Below are positions 26,201 through 37,454 of a stretch of DNA of 57,905 nucleotides, piece by piece. A model generated the notes under the pieces. It had not been told where the DNA came from, did no database searches, and saw nothing but the letters and a program-made list of their open reading frames with translations. The first letter of the stretch is position 1. Each line of letters begins with the position of its first letter. This stretch comes from Cercozoa sp. M6MM (Eukaryota > Endomyxa: Ascetosporea). A program made the translations under genes and the position numbers. The DNA is taken from NCBI GenBank assembly GCA_040357565.1, contig JBDODJ010000071.1; one strand, 5' to 3'.

Positions 26201-26926
26201 GCAGTAATAAGGAATATGGGGTATGTGGTGGTACAACACTCACTCACGTGCAACATGTGGCTACAGTCTCGGCGCCCAGCGAGGAGGAGGAGGCCGTCCT
26301 GGTGGACATGGCTGACTTGTCCGTCTCCCTTAACCAGCAGGCAGGCGGCAGTGTCGATCTCGACAAGATCGTGACTGAGCTGCCCTTTGATGACAAGTAG
26401 CTTGCCCTGCCCCCCTTGACCTGACCTGACCTACCACCCCCCCTCTTAGGCACCTGTTCACGTTCCTGCTGTGCTACGGCATGCACCGCGTGCCCAAGTC
26501 GTACCGCATGGCTATATGGATATATATATATAGTATATATATATATATTTCTTGTGGCCTTACAGGGTGCAGGACCGTCTGTCGCACCGTCTGCTGTCGC
26601 TGGCGCTCAACGCCGACCGCAGCATGCCCGACCGCGTCACGGCCATCCGACGGTGCGTTGTTGCCCCCTTCTCAAATACCCCTTGTGTACCCCCCTTACC
26701 CACTGTGCAGATGGACGCTGCTGCCGCAGACGGGATTCGCCGAGGTGCTGACGCTGTGGCAGGCACTCGAGCAGGAGGCGCTGCGTGCCAAGCAGGAGGG
26801 CCGGTATCTCACCTTCCCTTACCCGCNNNNNNNNNNNNNNNNNNNNNNNNNNNNNNNNNNNNNNNNNNNNNNNNNNNNNNNNNNNNNNNNNNNNNNNNNN
26901 NNNNNNNNNNNNNNNNNNNNNNNNNN

Positions 26927-26977
<51 letters not shown>

Positions 26978-26987
26978 NNNNNNNNNN

Positions 26988-27071
<84 letters not shown>

Positions 27072-27217
27072 GTATATAAAGGTATGAGTATACATTTACA
27101 TGGACATGTCGCAGGTGTGCTCAAGTGCTGCCTGCGAGGCAAGCGTCGCCTGGCCCTCAAGGTCACGGTGCACAAGGCCATCCTGCGCGCCCTCATTCGC
27201 GATGTACTCTCTCTCAC

Positions 27218-27275
<58 letters not shown>

Positions 27276-30200
27276 TCGGTCCTATCACCCAGTCATATGG
27301 ATGCAAGTGCAGCCCACGGAGGAACACCTGCGCATGGTGCGCAACGAGTGGCGCAAGGAGCAGGTACTGCTGCTGTCGGGGGAGCGGTGTAGGGGAACAA
27401 CTAAACCTGTGTCTGCGTGTGCGCGTGCAGATGCACCGCGACGCGCGCATCGTGGTGCTCCGCGCGGCCATTGACCTGCTCCGCACGGCTGCGGACGAAC
27501 AGGCGGCCAACGACGACTACCGCGTCACCACGGCGTGGTACATTCTCGAGCAGGCCACGCGACTCGACCACATTGCTGCGCAGGTACGCCCTCTTTACCC
27601 CTTTCCACCCCCTTTACCCCCCCCCCCCTGCAGACCGAGGTGATGACGGCGCTGGCAGCCGTGTCGCCTGCCGAGAATGCTGTATTTGCCTCCTATCTAT
27701 TATACTGTTTTTTGTATACACAGATCATATTCGGTATCTTGGTATGTATGTATTTGTAGGTGGGATCACTGTCGGAGAATGTGATGCGTCGTGTGCTGCG
27801 ACACGAGCTCGAGTGCAGCCGTGTGGTAGCTGCCTACTTACTTCCTCTCCCTCGCGCACACTACCTGTACTGATGGCGAGGCACAGGACACGAGCGCGGC
27901 GCTGCGAGAGGTGCTGCGGCGGTACAGCACTCTGCCGAGGCAGCTGGAGAATGGCAACGTGCCTGTGTAGCTTTTGGCTTTACCCTACCTCCTTCCCCCC
28001 TACCCTCCTGGTGGCAGGGACACCATCGCGAGTGTGACGACGACGCCGCGTATCGCCGAGCATGTGGCCGAGTTCAGTACCCTGCCACACCACCCCTACC
28101 TTTACCCTTCCTTACCCCCCCCTACCCCCAGCGTCGCTGTGTGTGCCGCCGCGCTTCGTTACCAAGTATTGCGAGCGTGTGGTGCGTTGTTCTACCCTCT
28201 CCCCCGGCCTTCCTCTTTACTCCTTAACCCCTCCCCCCCCCCGCGCGCGGTAGGTGGCGCCGTTGCTGCGTCGTGTGCAATCGGAGGCAGTGCGTGTCGC
28301 CAAGGAGACTGCCTCGGAGGAGTCCAAGGTAGGCTTACTCCCTACCCCTGCCCCCCTACCTCTTTACCCCTATCCCACCCCCTACCCTTATCCCCCTGCC
28401 CCTTATCCCCCTACCCCATCTCGGCAGGAGCAGACGGAGCTGCCGACGCTGCTGCACGACGACGTGGCCTACATCACGGCCGTGTTCTTGCCGGTCAGTG
28501 TGACTACCTCGGGACCCACCTGTGTCCGCGCTGATGTGGGTGTATTGTGTGTTGTTGTGTGACTGCAGAAGTGGTACGCTCTGTGCACGGAGGAGACGCG
28601 CGACGAGTTCGTGCGACTGCTGACGCTGCTGGCCGGTGCCTCTGCTTGTCTGTAGGGGGGGGGGGGTAAAGAGGGGGTATTGTATGATGCCGCTGCACAG
28701 GCGACCTGCGTCGCACGACACTGTGTCCGGGCAGTGTGCCCAACGACGAGGGCGACATCGTGGTCGACCAGGAGGCGAGGTACCTCCTACTCTACCCATA
28801 CCTGTTATCCCCTCTTATCCCCTCTTATCCCCTCTTCCCCTCTTCCCCTCTTACCCCCTCTTCCCCTCTTATCCCCCTTCCCGTTGTGACAGGGAGAAGT
28901 CGCAACAGCGTTTCGGACTGACGTGGCAGCTGTTGCTGCGTTTCTGCGGCGTCGCTTTGGACAAGTACGGTCCGTCCGTCACGGTACACACACACCCATC
29001 CATGTGTCCCGTACACCTGTTCCGTCCATCTGTGTGTCCAATGTGTTCCCCTGCCCCAGGTGGAGGGCACGTCGGTGCCGACTTTCTTTGCCGGCAGCGA
29101 CCGCCTGCGCGTGGCCGGCAACGACGAGCGCCGCGAAAACGTGCTCGTCGTCATGCAGCGTCTGGTGGGCTGCTTCTGTTCCTTGCTCCCCTCCCGTACC
29201 CCTTACGCCCCCCCCCCCCCCGCGCAGGTGGATGCGCTGACGGAGAGTGTGCTGCCGGCCGATGCTGTCGCAGTTCTGACCCAGGGCGAGACGACGGCAG
29301 TCGAATCGCGCTTCGGACAGACACTGTACTCCCTCGCCTTGTTTGTCCATATACTGTCTGATGTATGTGTATGTGTGAGTGTGTGTGAGTGTGGCAGGTG
29401 TCCAGTGCGTGATGCCGCCATCTACCGCGAGTTGCTGTGGCGACTCAAGGTATTTATATGTATATATATATATATATATAATATGTGTGTGTATATGTAT
29501 ATATATATATGTGAGTGTGTATATATATATATATATGTATATGTGTGTGTGTGAATATACACAGCTGGTGGAGAAGCTGCTGCCGGAGGTGTTCTACACG
29601 ACGACAACGCTTCCCAAGCTGTCGGTACCACTTGTGCATGTACATATGTACGTGTGTGTGTGTGTGTATGTGGGCATGTGTACCGCAGGTGTTGGCCGAA
29701 CATGCGGGCGAGTGGCGACGTCAGTTGCTGCTGTCGCCAGTGCAGTTTGAGCGCATCCTTGCGCAGGTGTCCCCTCCCCTTTCCTTCCCACACCCCCTTT
29801 ATCCACTCCCTGTGTTCAGCTTGAACGGCTGGACGGAGTGTTTGCGCTGCCGGTGTTGTCGCGTCGCGTCAAGATGATTGCGTGCCGGTAGGGAGCTACC
29901 CCCTCCCCCTACCCCCTCCCGATGTTGTGTGTTGAGTGCAGCTGCCGCACGAGCGACGAGTTCGCGGAGCACGCCGTGCCGCTGCTGGAGCGGTGAGTCT
30001 CGTGTTTACCCCCCCCCCCGCGCACCCTTTATCCCCTTCGATTGTACAGTATGGTGGCCGAGGCGCTGGTGCACATGGACGTTGCTGCTGCCCTCGACAG
30101 TGAGGTAGTTCCCTCCCCGATCTATCTCTATGTATATGGGTATATATTTATATTATATATATATATGAGTATGTGTATAGGTCAAGTCGCTGCTGAGTCG

Positions 30201-30897
30201 CGGCTGGTGGACCTGTCGCACCGACGGTGCCACAACGACGGCGAAGCTGTACGACATGACGCACGTCGTGGAGGCTGTACCCACACCTGCCTGACCCCTA
30301 CACCTTACCCTTACCCCCCCCCCCCCCCCCCCCCGCGCAGACACTGGCGCAAGTGCTGGCGTCGTCGAGTGCGGAGGAACTCGTCATGTGGACCATTGTG
30401 CTGAGCGAGGTGCTCGACCTGCGTGTAGCGAGTCTTAGCCCCCTCCTACTCGCTACCCCTACCCCTACCCCTACCCCTACGGTGAGACAGAACTCGCGTG
30501 CGATTGTCAAGTCGGTGCTCAAGTCGGAGAGAATGGTGCAGCTGGTGCAGCACCTCGTGCAGGCTCTCTCGCAGGCGCAGCTGCAGGTGCTTCTGTCTAT
30601 GATACATATATATATATATGCCTATATATTGTGTGTGTGTGTTTATGGAACAGGGCAAGGACGGCATCGTGGCGGCTCTGGCGCCGCGGGTCAAGTCGCT
30701 GGTGCATCACCTTGTCGGCAGAGAGCACATCTACTCCATCCGCGTACTGCAGACCCTATGTGGATATATATACATGTATGTATAGATATGTGTCTGTCTA
30801 TCTATTATTATTGTATCTTTGTGTGTGTACAGTTCGGAACGGTCAAGACCAACGAGGACGTGCGTGTCGCGGTGCATGCACATACCTGTGTGCGTGC

Positions 30898-30931
<34 letters not shown>

Positions 30932-33083
30932 ACGTGTGTGTGTGTGTGAGTGAGGGGTAAAGAGGTCTAACTGTGGCTTGGGACAGGTGATGGAGCTGCT
31001 GGTGCGTCTGAGTCAGCAGCGCAGTCCGCCGGCCTGCACGCTTATCTGGTGACCTCTCGCTTATCTTCAGGGTGTGTATGGAGAGGCAAAGTGACACTGG
31101 TGCAGGGGTGTGCTGAGCGAGGTGCCTCTCATGCGCGAGTCGAACAAGATGATGCGCGTGCTGCCGGTTGAGATTCTGGTACCACACTGAGCGACCATAC
31201 TGACTGACTGACTGACTGACTGGCTGACTGACTGAGTGACCACGTGATAGGTGACTCTCCCGATGCCAAGTGTCGTTGGTGACAAGTACGACACGCTGGC
31301 CAATGTGCTCAAGGTACCTTCTGACCTTTATCCTCCCCCTACCTGTCCCCTTTACCCCCTCCCACCCACCCATGTAGGCCTGGTGGGCCCAGCGTGTCAG
31401 CACCTACCGCATCGTTGACTACATCGTGTGCAAGCCCATGACGACCCTTCTGAGTACACACTGCTCTATGTGTGTATTTTGTATATGTACACCCATGAAT
31501 GTGTAGCATCAATCGCGCTGCCGTCGGTCGGTTCGGCGAGTGTGAAACGTCGCATCGCGCGTCTGCGCATGCGTCTGGTGCTGGCGTAGGCCTGTCTTTA
31601 CCCTCTTGCTACCCCTGTACCTTGACCCCCCTCCCCACCCGGCAGTGGCACGACGGAGATGTTCTCGTACGCACTGAGTACCAAGCAGCACCTGCGCATG
31701 CTGCAGCAGGTGTCGGCGGACGCCGAGCAGACCCTCGGCCCGGTCAGTGGCACGGTGTGTCTACCCCTTTACCCCCCTGCTTACCCCCTTTACCCCTGTT
31801 TACCCCCCCCCCCCCCATACGAGAAGACGCGCGGTCTGGCTGCCATCGAGCTGCTCAAGGTGCCTTCATATCCCATATATATATATATATATATACATAA
31901 TATGTGGATACTAATATAGGTATATACCTTTGTGTATGTGTATGTGTATGTGCGCGAGCAGGGCCTGCGCGAGTCGACGCAGGTGTCGTCCTTCGTGTGG
32001 CTCTGCAGCGACCAGTCGGAGCAGTGCTTCCCGGATCGGTACCCCCTCCCCCCTTATTCCCTTACCCCCCATATGCTGGTTTGATATTGACCGCAGTGAC
32101 TTGCTGCTGTCGAACGTGTTCGTGCACCTCATGCCGTCCAAGTGCACGGTGCCACCTGTGTCCCTACCCACCTCCCCGCTTACCTATCTACCTACCTATA
32201 CCTATGTGGTGAGACAGTCGCTGTACCGACTGCTGACGATCGATGCCGAAATCAACGGTTGGCAGGAGGCTTTCCTGGCCGTCTTTGTGGCGTATACACA
32301 CCTATATATATGTGTAGATACATCTATATATATATATATTTATATGTACATGTCTTGACAGGCACCTGCGGCAGCAACGACATCTGGTGGAGGCACCGGC
32401 GCTGCACGAGGCGCGCGACCTCACGGCCTTCACGGTATGGCCTGTCTTACCCCCCTAACCCGCTGTATGGATGTGTGTGTATGTGTTCATGTGCGCAGAC
32501 GGCCCAGAGCTGGTTGCGTGGAGTGCTGTCGGTGCGTGTGCGGGTACGCAGCTGGCCCTCCCCTCACCCCTTGTTGCTTTGCCCCCCCCCCCCCCCGTAC
32601 CACCATAGAACCTGTCGTCGGATGCAACGGTTGACGACATCCTGGGCAATGGTATCCCTGCAGTATATATACCCCTCCCTTCCTCCTACTGGAGTACACC
32701 TCGAGCAGAAGCCGTGTCGGGTGGTGGTGCGCTCTTTGGAGGATTCTTCGGAGGCGAGCCGGTACCTCCTGTTTGTCTATGTGTCTGTATCTGTTTGTAT
32801 ACGGCTATACATGCGTACATACACTAACACACAAACATGCAGACGTCGTCGGTGTCGCTGGAGCGACGCGTGCTGCTGGACTACCTGCATGTGGTGGCAC
32901 AGGCCTGCACGCACAGCAGTCTGCCGACGCAGATGCGCGACACGCTTGCGTAGCTTTACTCCTATCTTACTCCAGCTTTACTCCCCCCCTTAACTTTTTG
33001 GGATTGCACAGTACGGCCTACCTGACGCTGCGTCCGGCGCAGCTGGTGTCGCTGGGCGAGCACTTCAGCATTGTACCACCAAC

Positions 33084-33116
<33 letters not shown>

Positions 33117-33246
33117 CTCTCTCTTTCTCTCTCTCTCTCTCTCCTCTCTCGTACCCCTTGGGCATCTTGTATGTGTGTGTTTGTGCAGGAGGCACTGGAC
33201 GAGGAGTGGCAGCAACGCGTGCTGCGCGAGCTCTTCGCCAATGCTG

Positions 33247-33299
<53 letters not shown>

Positions 33300-33318
33300 G
33301 TGGTCTGTGGGAGGTGTC

Positions 33319-33350
<32 letters not shown>

Positions 33351-33800
33351 ATGGTGTGTCTGGGGATATTGTGTATGGGTGTGCCTGAGGACAGGCGTGT
33401 ACTATTCGTCGGTGAGGGAGCTGGTGCGCTTCGTGGACACGCTGCGCGAGAAGGCTGGCGTCCGCGCGGACCTACTGCTGCTGGTGCAGGGCCTGCTGGA
33501 GGGTACCCCTTGTGTCTGTGTGTGTATCGGTGTCTGTGTGTCTGTGTCTGTGTGTCTGTGTCTGTGTGTATTCATATGGGTATGGCTACACAGAGGAGAC
33601 GCTGTCGGCACTGCACCTGACCCTGCTGCAGGAGCTGCCGCTGCACTGCACGCTGGTAGCAACACCCTTCTATAGCAACACCCCCTGTAGACACGTGGGT
33701 TTGTACGCATGTGGGTGTGACAGAACGAAACGGAGGAACACCAGGCCCTTGCCACGCGTGTCATTGATCGGCTGCTCAATGTAAGCTAAGTGTCACACGG

Positions 33801-33855
<55 letters not shown>

Positions 33856-33986
33856 CTGTCTGTATGTTTGTGTGTGTGCATGCGTGTCACAGGAAGCTGA
33901 GCACACCAAGACGCAGCGCTCGCCGAGTGTCACGGCCTCGACGATCGTGTTCTTTATCACCTCGGCCGAGTCGCAGCGGTTCCCTT

Positions 33987-34083
<97 letters not shown>

Positions 34084-35241
34084 GTCTCTGTCTCTGTCTC
34101 TGTCTGTCTGCCTGTCTGTCTGTCTGTCTGTCTGTCTGACTGTCTGACTGTCTGTCTGTCTATATACGGATATATATTAATATTCTTATCTATATATAAA
34201 TATCTTTTCATGTGTGTTGTGTGATAAAACAGTCGCAAGCAGTTGGGCCGCGTGTCGGCGGGCGTGTCGGCGCAGACGGACGCTCTGACGGGCGCGCTGG
34301 TGCGACGCGTGCTGCAGCGCGCCAACGCCGCCGCTGTCGTTCTGTGCGAGGTGTGTTTATATAGATATATTTATTTATACTGATATTTATATAGATATAC
34401 ATATATATTTATATATGGTATAATATATAATTATATATGTTTGTGTAGAAGTGGAAGGGCGAGGTGTCGGACGAGCCGGAGGACGTGGCTCTCTCCGTGC
34501 TGCGCCGTGCGCTTGCCTTTCTGCCCCTCTGTGTGTGTGTGCGTGTGTGTGTGTGTGTGTGTGTCATCAGGGGCACTGTATGTGTATGGGTGTGTGTGCT
34601 TGTGTGTCTGCAGGCATCAACGTCAACACACTGGGTGGTGCGCTGTCGGACGAGCAGTGCCTGCAGGTGCGTCCATCCACCTCTTTCCCTTGCGTTGTAT
34701 GTATGTGTGTATGCACGGTGGTTCTGATAGGTCGCGTGCATGTACCTGTCGCTGGCGCGCGAGGCCTCAGACGCATCGCTGCCGTCGGCCAAGGTATGTC
34801 CTTGTAAATTCATAACTTTATATGATATATGTGCATGTGTGTGTGTGTGCTGTAACAGCTCTACGTGGGCAACGCGCTGGCGGTGTGTCAGTCGCTGCGA
34901 CCGCTGCTGCAACGCCGCCTGGACGACGAGCTGCGTCGTGTCGTTGCCTGCCTGCGTATTGCCCCTCCCTGCCTAGCTGTACGAGTGTACGTGTGTGTTT
35001 GCAGTGGAGACAGAGCAGGGCTCGCACGACACTGTTTTCTTTGACGACTGCGATGATGTTGCCGACCGACGCATGTACGCTGTGTCTCCAGGGGTGGTAT
35101 ATGTTGTATCTATTATGTCGATGTATGTATCTGACAGCGATGGCAACGACGACAATGCGGCGCTGGAGATGCGCTTCGCTCGCAGTGTACTCTTACCTTT
35201 CTGCACCCTCTGTCTAGTATATATATATATATATGTATGTC

Positions 35242-35284
<43 letters not shown>

Positions 35285-37003
35285 GTGCTGTCGTTGATGC
35301 TGCGCGTGCCGACTCTGCAAAACATGCTGCAGAAGATCCTGCTGGCTGGTACCCCGTGCACACCTCTTATTGGATTGCAGATAGATTTGGTAGCTGTGTG
35401 TGTGTGTGTGTGTGTGTGTTGTTGTATTGTGTCGCTGTGTGTGTGTGTGTGTTAGGCGACAATGCCAAGGCACTCGTGCTGGCCGATAATGTCTTTGCAT
35501 TGCTCTCTGTACTGCCTTCCCTCTGTGTGTGTGCATGTGCTTGATATATATATATATAAATGTATGCGCACTGTGTGGACAGGCCGTGCGCGAGGGTGCC
35601 CTGGATGAGAGTGACAAGGCGCGCGTGCTGTCGCTCGTGACGTCGCTCGCACGTGTCGACCCGGCCCTTGTCTTCCGCAAGTCGAAGCGTGCCGTGCAGT
35701 CGGTCCTGGCGACCTACATGTACCCCTGCGCCCGTCCCGTTCTCCACATCTATCTACCTACCCGTGGTATGGGTGGTACAGGCCGATGCCGGAAGGAGTG
35801 CTGGCACTCGTGTCGCGTCTCATCCAGGACGGCAGCGTCTTCATGCTGGAGGTATGCCTGTGCACTGTGTGACATGTGCTTGTGTGTGTACGTGTACGTG
35901 TACGTGTACGTGTACGTGTGCGTGTGTGTGTGACTGTGCAGTGCGCCCAGTCCCTGCTGGAGTCGTTGCCGGAGGCGGTGACGCTGCAGCTTCTGGAGAC
36001 CCCGCTGTGGAAGAGCTTCCTGCAGCTGCGCGCGCTGCAGGTATCGCGCTGCACCGCCGGTACCTGTCGCTGTCCCCCCGCTCTTGGCCACGTGGACTGC
36101 ACCATGCATGTGTGTCTGTGTGTTGTGTTAGGTGTGTCTACCCAGCGCGCCCAGGCAACGCGTGCACTCGTGTCGCTGTGTGCTCGCGCGGTGCTGCGTC
36201 TGCGTGCGCGTGCGCAGCGCCTGGTGCAGTGGACGGCGCCGTGGGACGAGGCCTTTAAGGTGCCGTCGAACCAGGACCTGTCGGGACGCAGCGACAAGGC
36301 CAAGAACTTCCTGCCCGACGAGGGTGCCTCTATCCGATATCTATCTGTCTATTTATCTGTCTATCTATACATCTTTCTATCTGTCTATGTACTAATCCCA
36401 TTCAATTGTTGTTGCGCAGAGTTTGGCGAACCGGCCTTGCAGATGATTTCCGCCATGTCGCGCACTCTGCTAGGTAGCCTTCTTGTCTGGCAAGATACAG
36501 ATGTACTTGTGTCTGTGCATACATGCATGTGCACTCAGAGAGCAAGTGCATCGTTGGCGAGCAGGCCGCGCTCGACCTGCTTCGCGAGTTCTGGTGTGTT
36601 TCTGCCCCCCCCCGGCCTGTGTGCATGTATGTGCGTGTGTGCTCATTCGCAGCGAGGAGACGGCGGCGCCGGTGGCCGAGGATGCCACCGACCTGCGTCC
36701 GCGCTGGAACGCCGTGCTGCGCGAGGCCTTGGCGCGCGTGGCCACGCAGGCGACCACCTCGGTGCGCCATGAGGCCGTCTCGGTACACTCCCTGCTGCAG
36801 ACTGTCTGACTGATTGACTGACTGACGGATGAATGTGTGGATGTGTACAGGTGAGTGCCGTGCTTCCTGCGGGCACCAAGCGCAAGAGCCGTGACGCGAG
36901 CGCTGCTTCCAGCGAGCACACGGTGAAGACCGCACCGGTGGTCGAACCCGAGACCGAGTCCGAGTCCGAGTCAGATGATGGCGCTTTCTCGCTCTTTGAC
37001 TAA
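11290..37003 (+). CDS. Giant unrecognised all-helical (solenoid-like) protein
   Basis: One strand-consistent run of well over 100 short exons, from ATG 11290 (MLSERICELIASQ) to TAA 37001-37003, with introns mostly 45-150 nt. By eye a bit over half is exonic, so the protein is probably about 4,500-5,000 residues. The exons read as amphipathic helices rich in Leu, Arg, Ala and Glu, for example RVARRLLHAL (12155), QPMVQALLEHGLVLRI (14155), VTAIRRWTLLPQTGF (26637), LLRLMLRVPTLQNML-like text near 35290. This resembles HEAT/ARM-type giants. I see no kinase, HECT, AAA, RING or WD motif. An acidic patch lies at 26164-26395. The tail has a basic KRKSRD then alternating Glu/Ser and ends DDGAFSLFD (36850-37000), suggesting nuclear location. 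Two genes rather than one cannot be excluded, but I found no stop-gap-start that would divide it. An N gap (26827-26926) lies in an intron. Function unknown. Confidence 0.72.
13358..13625 (+). repeat. Composite CT / CTAT / CTCTGCAC microsatellite in giant-gene intron
   Basis: About 265 nt of CT dinucleotides passing into CTATCT hexamer-like repeats, then TATA and CT again, ending with three to four copies of ACCTCTGC just ahead of the GCGCAG acceptor. It is the largest simple repeat in the window. Confidence 0.85.
15560..15662 (+). repeat. (TA)n and (GT)n intronic repeats with hairpin potential
   Basis: Two TA arrays separated by about 20 nt, followed by a GT array ending in GTCAG. The TA arrays are self-complementary. 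Similar TA/TG intron cores recur at 18430, 21510, 22965, 23225, 26110, 29460-29560 and 34380. Confidence 0.8.
20222..20331 (+). repeat. (GT)n microsatellite with 10-N gap in giant-gene intron
   Basis: A GT array broken by N at 20274-20283, directly before the TTTGACAG 3' splice site and the exon reading VTPETAVQKREFLLGLL. Confidence 0.9.
21760..21793 (+). repeat. C9-G7-C-G5-C-G-C10 inverted tract in intron
   Basis: The usual TTTACCCCCCCCC start of a C-rich intron tract is followed at once by a G-run and then a second C-run before the GAGCAG acceptor. The strand can fold into a very stable GC hairpin, or pair C-run to G-run in two registers. Confidence 0.85.
26827..27090 (+). repeat. 100-N gap, then (AC)n with a 10-N gap and (TA)n
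   Basis: N at 26827-26926, an AC array at 26927-27033 broken by N at 26978-26987, then TA repeats. All lie in one giant-gene intron between the exon ending at about 26802 and the exon starting near 27115. Here the sense strand carries AC rather than the more common GT. Confidence 0.9.
28651..28676 (+). repeat. Reversed-polarity G-rich tract in giant-gene intron
   Basis: G11 followed by TAAAGAGGGGG on the sense strand, the reverse complement of the common TTTACCCC-type tract. The neighbouring introns at 28340-28425 and 28800-28890 show the usual C-rich polarity. Confidence 0.75.
33985..34165 (+). repeat. (CT)n / (CTGT)n microsatellite in giant-gene intron
   Basis: About 70 nt of CT dinucleotides, then CTCTGT and CTGT repeats running into TATA-rich sequence, in the intron after the exon reading VFFITSAESQR. 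Confidence 0.85.
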
Positions 37004-37454
37004 GGTGACATACACGTCAGATGCGAAGAGTTAGTGAGTTGAGTTTGTGTGAAACCAACTAAGTAGTTCCCCTGCACCAGTCCGGGGTGGGTCGAGTGCC
37101 ACTAGTGACACAAACACTTCTTAGCTCGGGTGGTTATTTTGAGATTTGCGTCTGTCAGACGCCGGCAGATGTACATCGTGCGGTGTGTGAATCTAAACTT
37201 GAAGTCAACTAGCGGGTTCGGAGTCTTCGCCACCATCGCCATCCCAACTGTACTCAGCTTCCTGCAGCATGCGCGCCTGAGCACCAAAAGCACAGATACT
37301 AACGACACCAAGGTATACACAATTGTGCGTGTAGACGCGGTGAGACCAGAGCGACGTCGGCGTCTTCTGCGCTTTGGGGTGAGGTGTGCCGTTCGGATGA
37401 CTTTGCCACCTGCACACGTTGAGACTGATATCACAAGCACACAGAGCCTCTGTG
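37004..37454. other. Convergent 3' ends; possible extra last exons of the Ariadne-like gene
   Basis: Lies between the stop of the giant gene (+) and the best-supported stop of the Ariadne-like gene (-). On the minus strand, a GTACAG donor within VKPVQTP (about 37464) could splice about 65 nt on to GTGTGCAG|GTGGCAAAG and continue to about 37290. A second short acidic reading (EYSWDGDGGEDSEPAS, ending at 37205) is also open. Either would give the ligase a longer tail. With no conserved motif, I treat the segment as 3' UTR with an alternative end. Confidence 0.4.
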
